Origin: Gammaproteobacteria bacterium
GTDB lineage: Bacteria; Pseudomonadota; Gammaproteobacteria; Thiohalomonadales; Thiohalomonadaceae
Assembly (NCBI GenBank): GCA_024709225.1
Contig: JANJXC010000073.1
Span: forward strand, 55,877 to 119,876
Direction: 5' to 3'
Length of the DNA: 64,000 nt
The position numbers and the translations under genes are program-made. The notes under the pieces were generated by a model that worked only from the letters and a program-made list of their open reading frames with translations, was not told the DNA's origin and searched no databases. Shown here one piece after another: positions 11,154 through 21,961 of the stretch. The first letter of the stretch is position 1, and each line of letters opens with the position of its first letter.

Positions 11154-13187
11154 GTGCTCGATAACCTGCACAACGTAAACATCGCCATCGTCGCGGCGCC
11201 GCTGCTCGGCGCCATCATCGCCGGTCTGTTCGGCGGTGCCATTGGCCGCGCCGGCGCGCACACGGTGACCATCATCGGTGTGGCCATCGCCTTCCTGCTG
11301 TCGCTGGTGATGTTCAACCATGTGGTGATTCAGGACGCCGGCATCGTCAGCCACAGCGTGTATACCTGGCTGGTGTCCGACGGCATCACCTTCGAGGTGG
11401 GCTTCCTGGTGGACAAACTGTCGGTGATGATGATGGTGGTGGTCACCTTCGTCTCCCTGATGGTGCACGTCTACACCATCGGCTACATGGCCCACGACGA
11501 GGAGAACTGGCCGGAGGGCAGCGGCGCCGGCAAGAACTCCTACCAGCGCTTCTTCAGCTACATCTCGCTGTTCACCTTCTCCATGCTGATGCTGGTAATG
11601 GCCAACAACTTCATGCAGCTGTTCTTCGGCTGGGAGGCGGTGGGTCTGGTGTCCTACCTGCTCATCGGTTTCTGGCTCAAGCGCTCCAGCGCGACCTATG
11701 CCAACCTCAAGGCATTCCTGGTCAATCGGGTCGGCGACTTCGGCTTCCTGCTCGGCATCGCCGCTGTGCTGATGTACTTCAATACCCTGGATTACGCCGC
11801 GGTGTTCAACGCCGCTGAGCTGCAAAAGGATCTGGTGATCTCCCTCTGGCCCGGTACCGAGTGGAGCGTGATGACGGTGATCTGCATCCTGCTATTCGTC
11901 GGCGCCATGGGCAAGTCGGCGCAGGTGCCGTTGCACGTGTGGCTGCCGGATTCGATGGAAGGCCCGACCCCGATCTCCGCCCTGATCCACGCCGCCACCA
12001 TGGTCACCGCCGGCATCTTCATGGTGGCGCGCATGTCGCCGCTGTTCGAGCTGTCGGAGACGGCGCTGTCCTTCATCCTGATCATCGGCGCCATCACTGC
12101 GCTGTTCATGGGCTTCCTCGGCATCATCCAGAACGACATCAAGCGGGTGGTGGCCTATTCCACCCTGTCGCAGCTCGGCTACATGACCGTGGCGCTGGGC
12201 GCCTCGGCCTACGCCGCCGGTGTGTTCCACCTGATGACCCACGCCTTCTTCAAGGCGCTGCTGTTCCTCGCCGCCGGTTCGGTGATCATCGCCATGCACC
12301 ACGAGCAGGACATGCGTCGCATGGGTGGCCTGCGCAAGTACATGCCGATCACCTGGATCACCTCGCTCATCGGTTCCCTGGCGCTGATCGGCACCCCCGG
12401 TTTTGCCGGCTTCTTCTCCAAGGATCTGATCATCGAGGCGGTGCACGCCTCGCAACTGCCCGGCGCTGGTTTCGCCTATTTCTGCGTGCTGGCCGGCGTG
12501 TTCGTCACCGCCTTCTATTCCTTCCGCATGTACTTCCTGGTGTTCCACGGCAAGGAGCGTTTCCGCGACGCGCACCACGGCCACGATGCCCACGGCCATC
12601 ACGCCGTGCATGAGCCGCACGAGACGCCCTGGGTGGTGACACTGCCGCTCATCGCGTTGGCTATACCATCGGTGCTGGCCGGCGGCATGTACATCACCGA
12701 CATGGGCTTCGGCAATTTCTTCGGTTCCGCCATTCAGGTGTTGCCGCAGCACGATGTGCTGGGCCAGCTGGCGCAGGACTATCACGGCCCGTGGGGCATG
12801 GTGCTGCACGGCTTCCTCACCGCGCCGTTCTGGCTGGCGCTGGCCGGCGTGGTCACCGCCTGGCTGCTGTACATGAAGTACACCCATGTGCCGGCGCTGA
12901 TCCAGGCGCGGCTGCAGTTCCTGCATACCCTGCTGGAGCAGAAATATTATGCCGATCGCTTCAACGACTGGTTCTTTGCCGGCGGCAGCCGCGGCATCGG
13001 CCGTCTGCTGTGGCAGTGGGGTGATGTGCGCCTCATCGACGGCCTGCTGGTCAACGGCAGCGCGCGCACGGTGGGTTGGCTGGCGGCGGTGGTGCGCCAT
13101 GTCCAGTCCGGCTATCTGTTCCACTATGCCTTCGCCATGATCCTGGGGCTGTTGCTGATGTTCGCCCTGTTCGTCATCGCCGGATAA
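11154..13187 (+). CDS. nuoL: NADH-quinone oxidoreductase subunit L
   Basis: NuoL (677 aa) is the distal antiporter-like proton pump with the long lateral helix at its C-terminus. FFGWEAVGLVSYLLIGFW holds the key Glu, MGKSAQVPLHVWLPDSMEGPTPISALIHAATMV holds the channel Lys/His residues, and THAFFKALLFLAAGSVI follows. The cytoplasmic or periplasmic loop after about residue 460 is His-rich (AHHGHDAHGHH), which occurs in related NuoL proteins. The start codon is GTG, four bases after nuoK, preceded by AAGGGG. Confidence 0.96.
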   Translation: MLDNLHNVNIAIVAAPLLGAIIAGLFGGAIGRAGAHTVTIIGVAIAFLLSLVMFNHVVIQDAGIVSHSVYTWLVSDGITFEVGFLVDKLSVMMMVVVTFVSLMVHVYTIGYMAHDEENWPEGSGAGKNSYQRFFSYISLFTFSMLMLVMANNFMQLFFGWEAVGLVSYLLIGFWLKRSSATYANLKAFLVNRVGDFGFLLGIAAVLMYFNTLDYAAVFNAAELQKDLVISLWPGTEWSVMTVICILLFVGAMGKSAQVPLHVWLPDSMEGPTPISALIHAATMVTAGIFMVARMSPLFELSETALSFILIIGAITALFMGFLGIIQNDIKRVVAYSTLSQLGYMTVALGASAYAAGVFHLMTHAFFKALLFLAAGSVIIAMHHEQDMRRMGGLRKYMPITWITSLIGSLALIGTPGFAGFFSKDLIIEAVHASQLPGAGFAYFCVLAGVFVTAFYSFRMYFLVFHGKERFRDAHHGHDAHGHHAVHEPHETPWVVTLPLIALAIPSVLAGGMYITDMGFGNFFGSAIQVLPQHDVLGQLAQDYHGPWGMVLHGFLTAPFWLALAGVVTAWLLYMKYTHVPALIQARLQFLHTLLEQKYYADRFNDWFFAGGSRGIGRLLWQWGDVRLIDGLLVNGSARTVGWLAAVVRHVQSGYLFHYAFAMILGLLLMFALFVIAG

Positions 13188-13205
13188 CAAGAAAGGTACG
13201 GCTGC

Positions 13206-14720
13206 ATGTTCGCTGATTTGCCACTGCTCAGTCTGGTTATCTGGACCCCCATCATCGGCGGTTTGCTGGTGCTCGCCGCGGGTAGCCGCAACGCCCTGGA
13301 GGCCAAGGTGCTGGCGCTGCTGGTCGCCCTGGCCACCTTCCTGCTCTCGCTGCCTCTATACAGCGGTTTCGATACCGCCACGGCGGCGATGCAGTTCACC
13401 GAATTCCGCCCCTGGATCGCCACCTGGTCCATCAACTACCACCTCGGTGTGGACGGCATCTCCATGCCGCTGATCCTGCTCACCACCTTCATCACCGTCC
13501 TGGTGGTGATTGCCGGCTGGGAAGTGATCCAGAACAAGCCGGCCCAGTACATGGCAGCCTTCCTGATCATGGCCGGCCTGATGAACGGCGTGTTCGCCGC
13601 CCTCGATGCGATGCTGTTCTACGTGTTCTGGGAGGCGATGTTGATCCCGATGTTCATCGTCATCGGTGTGTGGGGCGGCCCACGCCGCATCTATGCCACC
13701 ATGAAGTTCTTCCTCTATACCTTCCTCGGTTCGGTGTTCATGCTGGTGGCGCTGATCTGGATGTACCTGCAATCGGGCAGCTTCGCCATCCTCGATCTGC
13801 ACGCCATGCCGATTGGCCTTACGGCACAGATCCTGATCTTCCTGGCCTTCCTGCTGGCCTTCGCGGTGAAGGTGCCCATGTGGCCGGTACACACCTGGTT
13901 GCCGGATGCCCACGTCGAGGCGCCCACCGGCGGTTCAGTGGTACTGGCGGCGATCATGCTGAAGCTGGGCGCCTACGGCTTCCTGCGCTTCTCCCTGCCC
14001 ATCACGCCGGACGCCAGCCAGCAGCTCGACTGGTTGATGATAGCCCTGTCGCTCATTGCGGTGGTGTACATCGGCTTCGTGGCGCTGGTGCAGCAGGACA
14101 TGAAGAAGCTCATCGCCTATTCCTCCATTTCGCACATGGGCTTCGTCACTCTGGGTATGTTTATCGCCTGGCGCATCGCCGCCAACACCGGCAGCATGCA
14201 GGGCGCCGGCATGGGCATCGAGGGCGCCATGGTGCAGATGATCTCCCACGGTTTCATCTCCGGTGCCATGTTCCTCTGCGTCGGTGTGCTGTACGACCGC
14301 CTGCACAGCCGCGAGATTGCCGACTACGGCGGCGTGGCCCACACCATGCCGCGCTTCGCCGGTTTCATGGTGCTGTTCGCCATGGCCAACGCCGGCCTGC
14401 CCGGCACCTCCGGCTTCGTCGGCGAGTTCATGGTGATCCTGGCCAGCTTCAAGGCCAACTTCTGGTTTGCCTTCCTCGCCGCCACCACCCTGATTCTCGG
14501 CGCCGCCTATACCCTGTGGATGGTGCGCCGCGTGGTGTACGGCGAGGTGGCCAGCGACAAGGTGGCGGCGCTCAAGGACCTCAACGGCCGTGAATTCCTG
14601 ATCCTCGGTGTGCTGGCGCTGGTGGTGCTGCTGTTCGGTCTGTGGCCGGCGCCGCTGCTCGACGTGATGCGTCCGACGGTGGAGCATCTGGTGCAGCACA
14701 TGGCCGTATCCAAGCTGTAA
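13206..14720 (+). CDS. nuoM: NADH-quinone oxidoreductase subunit M
   Basis: NuoM (504 aa) is the second antiporter-like proton-pumping subunit. Motifs include FYVFWEAMLIPMFIVIGVWGG with the conserved Glu, VPMWPVHTWLPDAHVEAPTGGSV with channel Lys/His, and KKLIAYSSISHMGFV. About fourteen helices are expected. AAGAAAGG precedes the ATG. It lies between nuoL and nuoN, the universal order. Confidence 0.97.
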   Translation: MFADLPLLSLVIWTPIIGGLLVLAAGSRNALEAKVLALLVALATFLLSLPLYSGFDTATAAMQFTEFRPWIATWSINYHLGVDGISMPLILLTTFITVLVVIAGWEVIQNKPAQYMAAFLIMAGLMNGVFAALDAMLFYVFWEAMLIPMFIVIGVWGGPRRIYATMKFFLYTFLGSVFMLVALIWMYLQSGSFAILDLHAMPIGLTAQILIFLAFLLAFAVKVPMWPVHTWLPDAHVEAPTGGSVVLAAIMLKLGAYGFLRFSLPITPDASQQLDWLMIALSLIAVVYIGFVALVQQDMKKLIAYSSISHMGFVTLGMFIAWRIAANTGSMQGAGMGIEGAMVQMISHGFISGAMFLCVGVLYDRLHSREIADYGGVAHTMPRFAGFMVLFAMANAGLPGTSGFVGEFMVILASFKANFWFAFLAATTLILGAAYTLWMVRRVVYGEVASDKVAALKDLNGREFLILGVLALVVLLFGLWPAPLLDVMRPTVEHLVQHMAVSKL

Positions 14721-14735
14721 GCGGAGAAACGCTTG

Positions 14736-16175
14736 ATGAATTTCGTGATGCCCGATTTCATGCCCGCCCTGCCCGAGATGTTCCTGCTCGGCATGGTCTG
14801 CTTCATCCTGTTGCTGGACCTGTTTCTCAGTGAACGCAGCCGCGTGGTCACCTATCTGCTGGCCCAGTCCACCCTGCTCGGTGCGCTGCTGCTCACGGTG
14901 AGTCTGTATGAAGAGGGCAGGGCGCTGACCTTCAGCGACACCTTCGTCCATGACCCCATGGGCTCGGTGCTCAAGGTGTTCATCTACCTGGCCACCTTCC
15001 TGGTGTTCCTCTACGCCAAGGACTATCTGCGCGCGCGCAACATGTTCAAGGGCGAGTTCTATGTCCTCGGCCTGTTCGGCGTGCTGGGCATGAACGTGCT
15101 GGTGTCGGCGCACAGCCTGCTTACCATTTACCTGGGCCTGGAGCTGCTGTCGCTGTCCATGTATGCCATGGTGGCCTTGCAGCGCGATTCCGTGCAGGCC
15201 TCCGAGGCGGCGATGAAGTATTTCGTGCTCGGCGCCATGGCCTCGGCAATGCTGCTGTACGGCATGTCCATGCTGTACGGCATCACCGGCAGCCTGGACC
15301 TTGGCCAGATCAACACCAGCACGGCGGCCATGGACAATAACTCCATGCTGCTGGCCTTCGCCCTGGTATTCATCGTCATCGGTGTGGCCTTCAAGCTCGG
15401 CGCGGTGCCGTTCCACATGTGGTTGCCCGACGTTTATCACGGCGCACCGACTGCAGTGACCCTGTATCTGAGTTCCGCGCCCAAGTTGGCCGCCTTCGCC
15501 ATGATGATGCGTCTGCTGGTGGACGGCCTGGGCGGTCTGCAGGAGCAGTGGGAGGGCATGCTGATCCTGCTCACCGTGCTGTCGCTGGCTGCCGGCAACA
15601 TCATCGCCATCGCCCAGACCAACCTGAAGCGCATGCTGGCCTATTCCGCCATCTCCCACGTCGGTTTCCTACTGCTCGGCGTATTGTCGGGTACCCAGGC
15701 CGGTTATGCCGCCGCCATGTTTTACGCCATTGTGTACGTGATCATGGGGCTGGGCGGTTTCGGTATGATCGTGCTGATGAGCCGCGCCGGCTTCGAGGCG
15801 GACAGCATCGAGGACTTCAAGGGGCTCAACGAGCGCAGCCCGTGGTTCGCCCTGATGATGCTGATCCTGATGTTCTCCATGGCCGGCGTGCCGCCGTTCC
15901 TCGGTTTCTGGTCCAAGTTGGCGGTGATACAGGCCGCCCTCGGCGCCGATCTGGTGTGGCTGGTCGCCGTGGCGGTGGTGTTCTCGGTGATTGGTGCGTT
16001 CTACTACCTGCGTGTGGTCAAGGTGATGTACTTCGACAAGGCCGACGTGGGTGCGCCCACGGTGAGCGCCGGTTTCGACCTGCGCGTGGTGTTGAGCGCC
16101 AACAGCCTGGCCGTGCTGGGCCTGGGCTTGTTCCCTGGCAGCCTGCTGGCGCTGTGCGTGGCGGCGCTGGCGTAG
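14736..16175 (+). CDS. nuoN: NADH-quinone oxidoreductase subunit N
   Basis: NuoN (479 aa) is the third antiporter-like subunit and the last core gene of the operon. [21 protein letters not shown] has the conserved Glu, [24 protein letters not shown] has the channel residues, and [20 protein letters not shown] follows. The track opens at TTG 14733; ATG 14736 is preferred, with GCGGAGAAA about eight bases ahead. A repeat-filled gap and then a DUF2818 gene follow. Confidence 0.96.
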   Translation: MNFVMPDFMPALPEMFLLGMVCFILLLDLFLSERSRVVTYLLAQSTLLGALLLTVSLYEEGRALTFSDTFVHDPMGSVLKVFIYLATFLVFLYAKDYLRARNMFKGEFYVLGLFGVLGMNVLVSAHSLLTIYLGLELLSLSMYAMVALQRDSVQASEAAMKYFVLGAMASAMLLYGMSMLYGITGSLDLGQINTSTAAMDNNSMLLAFALVFIVIGVAFKLGAVPFHMWLPDVYHGAPTAVTLYLSSAPKLAAFAMMMRLLVDGLGGLQEQWEGMLILLTVLSLAAGNIIAIAQTNLKRMLAYSAISHVGFLLLGVLSGTQAGYAAAMFYAIVYVIMGLGGFGMIVLMSRAGFEADSIEDFKGLNERSPWFALMMLILMFSMAGVPPFLGFWSKLAVIQAALGADLVWLVAVAVVFSVIGAFYYLRVVKVMYFDKADVGAPTVSAGFDLRVVLSANSLAVLGLGLFPGSLLALCVAALA

Positions 16176-16191
16176 CACGGCGTGCCGCGCG

Positions 16192-16295
16192 GTTTCGAGT
16201 TCGGAGTTTCGAGTTTCGAACGGCGCGTCCCTTGACCCGGCAGTGCCGATAATCGAAACTTCGGGTCCGAAACTCGAAACTCGAAACTCGAAACT
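16192..16295. repeat. Opposed heptamer repeat arms (GAGTTTC / GAAACTC)
   Basis: The left arm (about 16192-16220) holds 7-bp-period units related to GAGTTTC. The right arm (about 16253-16295) holds the complementary CGAAACT units, the last three perfect. A unique spacer of about 32 bp separates them, so the transcript could fold into a long hairpin. The right arm ends six bases before the DUF2818 start and leaves no Shine-Dalgarno sequence for it. Other 7-bp-period arrays occur at 49629, 52029, 53596, 57981 and 63867. Confidence 0.85.
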
Positions 16296-16301
16296 GATCC
16301 C

Positions 16302-16610
16302 ATGCTTCCAGCCCTGACCCTGATTCTCATCGCCGTGGTTGCCGCTAACCTGCCCTGGTTGAGCGATCGTGTCCTGCTGGTGCGGCGTGCCGGCGAGCAG
16401 GGGAAGGGGGCGTGGTGGCGCTGGCTGGAGTGGCTGCTGCTGTATTTCGTCGTGGGCGGCCTGGCCCTGGGCCTGGAAAACAAGCTCAACGGCGAGGTCT
16501 ATCCCCAGGCCTGGGAGTTCTATGCCGTCACCCTCTGTCTGTTCCTGGTCTTTGCCTTGCCTGGGTTTATCTATCGTTACGAATTCAAGCGCTTACTGGA
16601 ACGGCGTTGA
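16302..16610 (+). CDS. DUF2818 family membrane protein
   Basis: This 102-aa protein has three hydrophobic segments (about residues 3-22, 43-60 and 70-92). The sequence matches the DUF2818 family, which is repeatedly found directly behind nuoN in beta- and some gammaproteobacteria (for example LPWLSDRVLLV, FVVGGLALGLENKLNG and YRYEFKRLL). Its role is unknown; an accessory or assembly role for complex I is an inference from position only. The ATG follows an inverted heptamer array and has no evident ribosome-binding site. Confidence 0.85.
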   Translation: MLPALTLILIAVVAANLPWLSDRVLLVRRAGEQGKGAWWRWLEWLLLYFVVGGLALGLENKLNGEVYPQAWEFYAVTLCLFLVFALPGFIYRYEFKRLLERR

Positions 16611-16637
16611 TATTTTGACGTTTCGGTGCCGGTTCCC

Positions 16638-16666
16638 TTGCTATGCAGGGGCATGATATGTAAAAT
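16638..16666 (+). promoter_or_regulatory. Candidate sigma70 promoter of tRNA-fMet and the rimP-nusA-infB operon
   Basis: TTGCTA (four of six) and TAAAAT (five of six) are separated by 17 bp. The expected start lies some 7-8 bases before the tRNA 5' end at 16681. In E. coli the metY promoter also drives nusA-infB. Consensus match only. Confidence 0.55.
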
Positions 16667-16680
16667 GCGCCTCCATCGAA

Positions 16681-16757
<77 letters not shown>

Positions 16758-16771
16758 CTCGATTTGACGCA

Positions 16772-16796
16772 AAGGCCCCGGTTTCGGGGCTTTTTG
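16772..16796 (+). terminator. Terminator after tRNA-fMet
   Basis: The stem GCCCCG with CGGGGC and the loop GTTT are followed by TTTTTG. It lies 15 bases after the tRNA and probably sets the tRNA/mRNA ratio by partial termination. Confidence 0.88.
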
Positions 16797-16888
16797 TTAT
16801 GGTCGGCAGGGCGCCGGCCATACCGGTCATAACCTGGCGTTTTTCATGGAAAAACGCTATTATGCCGGGCCATAGTTTGGGTAACAGA

Positions 16889-16910
16889 GTGGGCCTTGGG
16901 CCCATTTTTT
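16889..16910 (+). terminator. Leader hairpin or attenuator before rimP
   Basis: TGGGCC-TTG-GGCCCA followed by six T residues forms a second intrinsic terminator, 20 bases before the rimP start. A similar hairpin in this position is known in the E. coli metY-rimP leader. With the first terminator it may attenuate operon expression. An AT-rich TATTAT at 16858 could be a -10 box for a second promoter, but no good -35 is visible. Confidence 0.7.
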
Positions 16911-16929
16911 ATTTCCGGGGTTTGTTTGG

Positions 16930-17385
16930 GTGACGCAGGCAGCAAAACAGTTGCAGCAGTTGTTGGAACCGGGGGTGTCTGCCCTGGGCTACGAACTGCT
17001 GGGTATTGAGCACCTGGCGCAGGGGCGCCATTCCCTGCTGCGCCTGTATATCGACAGTCCCGACGGCATCACCGTGGAGGATTGCGAGCGGGTCAGCCAC
17101 CAGGTCAGCGGCGTGCTGGAGGTGGAGGACCCCATCAAGGGGCAATACACCCTGGAGGTGTCGTCGCCGGGTCTGGACCGTCCGCTGTTCAAGCCGGAAC
17201 ACTATGCCCGCTTCGTGGGTGAGGTCGTGTCGCTGCGGTTGGCGCGCCCGCTGGGCGAGCGGCGCAGGTTCAAGGGGCGTCTGCTGGCGCTGCGCGACGA
17301 GTCGGTAGTGATCGACCAGGATGGCGCCGAGGTGGTGGTGCCGCTGGAGGACATCGACAAGGCGCAACTGGTGCCGCAGTGGTAA
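16930..17385 (+). CDS. rimP: Ribosome maturation factor RimP
   Basis: RimP (151 aa) assists late maturation of the 30S subunit. Conserved stretches include GYELLGIEHL, LRLYIDSPDGITVEDCERVSHQVSGVLEVEDPI, and LEVSSPGLDRPLF with EHYARFVG. The C-terminal SH3-like domain ends KAQLVPQW. The start codon is GTG, preceded by GGGGTTTG. It opens the protein-coding part of the rimP-nusA-infB operon. Confidence 0.95.
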   Translation: MTQAAKQLQQLLEPGVSALGYELLGIEHLAQGRHSLLRLYIDSPDGITVEDCERVSHQVSGVLEVEDPIKGQYTLEVSSPGLDRPLFKPEHYARFVGEVVSLRLARPLGERRRFKGRLLALRDESVVIDQDGAEVVVPLEDIDKAQLVPQW

Positions 17386-17446
17386 GCATGCCATCGGCTC
17401 AATTTTTTCAAGTATGCGAAGAATACGGGCTCTATAGAGGCTGGAT

Positions 17447-18949
17447 ATGAACAAAGAAATCCTGATGGTTGTCGACGCGGTGTCGAACGAAAAGGGCGTG
17501 GCCAAGGAAATCATTTTCGAGGCCCTGGAAGCTGCCCTGGCTACCGCGACCAAGAAGCGCTACGGCAGCGAGGTCGAGGTGCGCGTGTCCATCGATCGTC
17601 AGACCGGCGACTATGAGACCTTCCGTCGCTGGCTGGTGGTGGATGACAGCGAAGGTCTGCCGCTGGAGCATCCGACCCGCGAGTTCACCCTCAGTGCTGC
17701 ACGCGAGGACGATGCCAATATTCAGCCCGGTGACTACCTCGAGGAGCAGGTCGAGTCGGTGTCCTTCGGCCGCATTGCGGCGCAGACCGCCAAACAGGTG
17801 ATCGTGCAGAAGGTGCGCGAGGCCGAGCGTGCCCAGGTGGTCGACCAGTATCAGGGGCGTGTCGGCGAGTTGCTCAACGGTGTGGTCAAGCGCCTGGAGC
17901 GCGGCAGCGTGATCCTCGACATGGGCAACAATATCGAGGCCCTGATCAGCCGTGAACACCTCATCCCCCGCGAGGCCATCCGCCCGGGCGATCGTGTGCG
18001 TGGCTATCTCTATGATGTGCATTCCGAGCCGCGCGGGCCGCAGCTGTTCGTCAGCCGCACCATGCCGCAGTTCCTGGTGGAACTGTTCAAGCTGGAAGTG
18101 CCTGAAGTGGGTGAAGGCCTCATCGAAATCAAGGCTGCGGCCCGTGACCCGGGTTCCCGCGCCAAGATCGCCGTCAAGTCCAATGATCAGCGCATCGATC
18201 CGGTGGGTGCCTGTGTCGGCATGCGCGGTTCACGCGTGCAGACCGTGACCAACGAGCTGAACGGTGAGCGTATCGACATCATTCTGTGGAATGACAACCC
18301 GGCGCAGTTCGTGATCAACGCGATGTCACCGGCGGAAGTCGTTTCCATCGTCATGGACGAAGAGAGCCACAGCATGGATATCGCGGTGGAAGAATCGCAG
18401 CTGGCCCAGGCCATCGGCCGTAATGGCCAGAACGTGCGCCTGGCCACCGATCTGACCGGCTGGAATCTCAACGTGATGAGCGAGAGCCAGGCAGAAGAGA
18501 AGAGCGAGGAAGAGGCCCAGGCCCTGGTCAAGCTGTTCATGGAGCAGCTGGATGTGGACGAGGAGGTGGCCGCCATCCTGGTACAGGAGGGTTTTTCCAG
18601 CATCGAGGAAGTGGCCTATGTGCCGGTGCACGAAATGCTGGAGATCGAGGAATTCGACGAGGCCATCGTCGAGGAGTTGCGCGCCCGCGCCAAGGATATC
18701 CTGGTGACGCGCGAGATCAGCAGCGAGGAGCACGGCGGCAAGGAGCCGGCCGCCGACCTGCTGGGCATGGATGGCATGGACCAGCAGACGGCCTTTGCGC
18801 TGGCCGATATCGGTGTGCAGACCATGGAAGACCTGGCCGAACAGGCGGTGGATGACCTCATGCAGATCGAAAGCATGGATGAGGCACGCGCCGCCAACCT
18901 GATTATGACCGCACGCAAGCCCTGGTTTGAGGAAGACTCCCAGGGTTGA
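17447..18949 (+). CDS. nusA: Transcription termination/antitermination factor NusA
   Basis: NusA (500 aa) binds RNA polymerase and controls pausing, termination and antitermination. An N-terminal polymerase-binding domain (about 1-130) is followed by S1 (135-200; [24 protein letters not shown]). Two KH domains come next ([20 protein letters not shown] and [15 protein letters not shown]). Two acidic C-terminal helix-hairpin repeats (about 365-500) are of the AR1/AR2 type present in gammaproteobacteria. AGAGGCTGGAT precedes the ATG. Its stop overlaps the infB leader region. Confidence 0.97.
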   Translation: MNKEILMVVDAVSNEKGVAKEIIFEALEAALATATKKRYGSEVEVRVSIDRQTGDYETFRRWLVVDDSEGLPLEHPTREFTLSAAREDDANIQPGDYLEEQVESVSFGRIAAQTAKQVIVQKVREAERAQVVDQYQGRVGELLNGVVKRLERGSVILDMGNNIEALISREHLIPREAIRPGDRVRGYLYDVHSEPRGPQLFVSRTMPQFLVELFKLEVPEVGEGLIEIKAAARDPGSRAKIAVKSNDQRIDPVGACVGMRGSRVQTVTNELNGERIDIILWNDNPAQFVINAMSPAEVVSIVMDEESHSMDIAVEESQLAQAIGRNGQNVRLATDLTGWNLNVMSESQAEEKSEEEAQALVKLFMEQLDVDEEVAAILVQEGFSSIEEVAYVPVHEMLEIEEFDEAIVEELRARAKDILVTREISSEEHGGKEPAADLLGMDGMDQQTAFALADIGVQTMEDLAEQAVDDLMQIESMDEARAANLIMTARKPWFEEDSQG

Positions 18950-18966
18950 GGCAGGAGTACCGTTGC

Positions 18967-21576
18967 ATGTCAGAAGTGACCGTCAAGCATTTTGCAGAAA
19001 CCATCGGCATCGCTGTCGATCGGCTGTTGGTCCAGTTGCAGGAGGCCGGCGTGTCCGTGCGCGATGCCGAGGGGAGTCTTTCCGATCAGGATAAGGCGAA
19101 GCTGCTCGGTTACCTGCGCGACAAGCATGGCGGCGCTGCGCCGGAAGAAGAGGAGGCCGCGGAATCCGGTCCCACCAAGATTACCCTGAGCCGGCGCACC
19201 ACCAGTGAACTGAGGGTGCCGAGCACCGGCGGCAAGGCCAAGACGGTGACGGTGCAGGTGCGCAAGAAGCGCACCTACGTCAAGCGTAGCCTGGTGGCCG
19301 ACGCCGCAGAGGCGCCTGAGGACGAATCCAAGCGCGTCGACGAGGAGCTGGTCGAGCGGCTGGAGCAGCATGTTCGCGCCGATGCCGAGCGTGCTGCCAC
19401 CGAGTCGCGCCATCGTGCCGAGGAAGAGGCCCGGCGCCAGGCCGAGGAGGCCGCCCGTGCCCACGCCGAGACCGAGGCCCGGCGTCAGGCGGAGGAAGAG
19501 GCGCGCCGTGGCGCCGCCCTGGTGATGGAGCGTCCGGCCGAGCCGGCGCCGGCACCCGCCCCGGCCAAGGGCGCAGACAAGGCCAAGCCGGCCCGTCCGG
19601 CCGTCGCCGCCCCCAAGGTGGAGCGCGAGGCGCCCAAGGGCGGCAAGAAGGGTGGCAGCGGCCGTCGCCGTGGTGGTGACGAGGAAGGTGGCGGTGCGGC
19701 GCGTGAAGAGTTGCATGTTGCCCCTGGCAAGGGGGGACGCCGCGGCAGCAAAAAGCGCCCGGCCCGTGTCGCGGCACCGGCCACCGGTGGCGGTCAGCAC
19801 GGCTTTGCCATGCCCACCGCACCGGTGGTGCGTGAGGTCGCCATCCCCGAAACCATCACCGTGGGCGAACTGGCCCAGAAGATGTCGGTGAAGGCGGCCG
19901 AGGTGATCAAGTTCATGATGAAGATGGGCAGCATGGTGACCATCAACCAGGTGCTGGACCAGGACACTGCCGTGCTGGTGGTGGAGGAGCTGGGCCACAC
20001 CGCGAAGGTGCTCAAGACCGACGCGCTGGAAGATGAGATCGCCGTGGTGGAAGAGGCCGGCACGGCCGTGACGCGTCCGCCGGTGGTCACCATCATGGGC
20101 CACGTCGACCACGGCAAGACCTCGCTGCTCGACTATATCCGCCGTACCCGCGTCGCCGCCGGCGAGGCGGGTGGCATCACCCAGCATATCGGTGCCTATC
20201 ATGTGGAAACGCCGCGTGGCGTCGTCACCTTCCTTGACACCCCGGGCCATGCCGCGTTTACCGCCATGCGTGCCCGCGGCGCCCAGGCCACCGACATCGT
20301 GGTGCTGGTGGTGGCGTCCGACGACGGCGTGATGCCGCAGACCAAGGAAGCCATCCAGCATGCCAAGGCGGCCGGTGTGCCGCTGGTGGTGGCGGTGACC
20401 AAGATCGACAAGCCCACGGCCGATCCGGACCGGGTGAAGAACGAACTGGCGCAGCAGGACGTGATTCCGGAAGACTGGGGCGGCGATACCATGTTCGCGC
20501 ACGTGTCCGCCAAGACCGGCGACGGCATCGACAAGCTGCTGGAGCTGATCCTGCTGCAGGCGGAAGTGCTGGAGTTGACCGCCGTGAAGGACGGCCGCGC
20601 CAGCGGCGTGGTGATCGAGTCGCGTCTGGACAAGGGTCGCGGCGCCGTGGCCACCGTGCTGGTGCAGAGCGGTACCCTGCGCAAGGGCGATGTGCTGCTG
20701 GCCGGCCATGAATTCGGCCGCGTCCGCGCCATGCTTGACGAGAACGGCCATCACATCGAAGAGGCCGGCCCGTCGATTCCGGTGGAGGTGCTCGGCCTGT
20801 CCGGCACGCCGTCCGCCGGTGAGTCTGCGGTGGTGGTGGCCGACGAGCGCAAGGCGCGCGAAGTGGCGCTGTTCCGTCAGGGCAAGTTCCGCGACGTCAA
20901 GTTTGCCAAGCAGCAGCAGGCCAAGCTGGAGGACATGTTCACCCAGATGCAGGAAGGCGAGGTCAACACCCTCAACATCATGCTCAAGGCCGACGTGCAG
21001 GGTTCGCTGGAAGCCATTTCCGATGCCCTGGTCAAGCTGTCCACCAGCGAGGTGAAGGTGAAGATCGTCGGCAGCGGCGTGGGCGGCATCAGCGAGTCCG
21101 ACGTCAATCTGGCCGTGGCCTCCAACGCCATCATGATCGGCTTCAACGTGCGTGCCGACGGCAGCGCCAAGCGCATGATCGAGGAGCAGGGCGTCGATCT
21201 GCACTACTACAGCATCATTTACGAGCTGCTGGATCAGGTGAAGAACGCCATGACCGGCATGCTGGCCCCGGAGTTCAAGGAGCAGATCATCGGCCTGGCC
21301 GAGGTACGCGATGTATTCCGCTCGCCCAAGTTCGGCGCCGTGGCCGGTTGCATGGTGGTGGACGGCGTGCTCAAGCGCAGCAACCCGATCCGTGTGCTGC
21401 GCGACAACGTGGTGATCTACGAGGGCGAACTGGAATCGCTGCGCCGCTTCAAGGACGACGTCGCCGAGGTCAAGCAGGGCTTCGAGTGCGGCATCGGCGT
21501 GAAAAACTACAACGACGTACGCCCGGGCGACCAGATCGAGGTCTACGAGCGCGTCCAGGTACAGCGCACGCTCTGA
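18967..21576 (+). CDS. infB: Translation initiation factor IF-2
   Basis: IF-2 (869 aa) is the GTPase that places initiator tRNA on the 30S subunit. It has an N-terminal IF2-N domain ([15 protein letters not shown]), then a long charged Glu/Ala/Arg-rich linker (about 95-270). The second IF2-N domain ([21 protein letters not shown]) precedes the G domain with [12 protein letters not shown] near 377, DTPGHAAF near 423 and TKID near 477. C-terminal domains II-IV follow. The track begins at 18946; ATG 18967 follows GGCAGGAGT and gives the usual N-terminus. Confidence 0.97.
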   Translation: MSEVTVKHFAETIGIAVDRLLVQLQEAGVSVRDAEGSLSDQDKAKLLGYLRDKHGGAAPEEEEAAESGPTKITLSRRTTSELRVPSTGGKAKTVTVQVRKKRTYVKRSLVADAAEAPEDESKRVDEELVERLEQHVRADAERAATESRHRAEEEARRQAEEAARAHAETEARRQAEEEARRGAALVMERPAEPAPAPAPAKGADKAKPARPAVAAPKVEREAPKGGKKGGSGRRRGGDEEGGGAAREELHVAPGKGGRRGSKKRPARVAAPATGGGQHGFAMPTAPVVREVAIPETITVGELAQKMSVKAAEVIKFMMKMGSMVTINQVLDQDTAVLVVEELGHTAKVLKTDALEDEIAVVEEAGTAVTRPPVVTIMGHVDHGKTSLLDYIRRTRVAAGEAGGITQHIGAYHVETPRGVVTFLDTPGHAAFTAMRARGAQATDIVVLVVASDDGVMPQTKEAIQHAKAAGVPLVVAVTKIDKPTADPDRVKNELAQQDVIPEDWGGDTMFAHVSAKTGDGIDKLLELILLQAEVLELTAVKDGRASGVVIESRLDKGRGAVATVLVQSGTLRKGDVLLAGHEFGRVRAMLDENGHHIEEAGPSIPVEVLGLSGTPSAGESAVVVADERKAREVALFRQGKFRDVKFAKQQQAKLEDMFTQMQEGEVNTLNIMLKADVQGSLEAISDALVKLSTSEVKVKIVGSGVGGISESDVNLAVASNAIMIGFNVRADGSAKRMIEEQGVDLHYYSIIYELLDQVKNAMTGMLAPEFKEQIIGLAEVRDVFRSPKFGAVAGCMVVDGVLKRSNPIRVLRDNVVIYEGELESLRRFKDDVAEVKQGFECGIGVKNYNDVRPGDQIEVYERVQVQRTL

Positions 21577-21580
21577 TTCG

Positions 21581-21955
21581 ATGGCACGGGAATTCACTCG
21601 CAGCCGCCGCGTCGGCGAGCAGATGCAGCGCGAGCTGGCGCTGCTGATCCAGCAGGAGCTCAAGGACCCGCGCCTGGGCATGATTACCGTGTCCGGCGTG
21701 GAGGTGGCGCGTGATTTTGCCCATGCCAAGGTGTTCGTCACCGTGCTCAGCGACGACCCGGCGCAGGTGGCGCAGTCGCTGGAAGGACTGCGTCACGCCG
21801 CCGGCTTCCTGCGCCGCGAACTGGGTCGCCGCATGCAGCTGCGCTCCATCCCGGAACTCCATTTCACCCACGACACATCCGTCGAGCGGGGCTCGCGCCT
21901 GTCGGCCCTGATCGACCAGGCCGTCGCCGCCGACGGCACCAAAAAAGACGACTGA
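21581..21955 (+). CDS. rbfA: 30S ribosome-binding factor RbfA
   Basis: RbfA (124 aa) is a KH-fold cold-shock and maturation factor for 16S rRNA 5' processing. Signature stretches are RSRRVGEQMQRELALLIQQELKDPRLGMITVSGVEV and GFLRRELGRRMQLRSIPELHFTHDTS. It starts four bases after the infB stop, with little room for an independent Shine-Dalgarno sequence, so translation is probably coupled to infB. Confidence 0.96.
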   Translation: MAREFTRSRRVGEQMQRELALLIQQELKDPRLGMITVSGVEVARDFAHAKVFVTVLSDDPAQVAQSLEGLRHAAGFLRRELGRRMQLRSIPELHFTHDTSVERGSRLSALIDQAVAADGTKKDD

Positions 21956-21961
21956 GGCACA

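Noticed and set aside
18970-21741. 923-aa ORF on the minus strand
   Set aside because: It is antisense to infB, with low-complexity composition and no recognisable domain.
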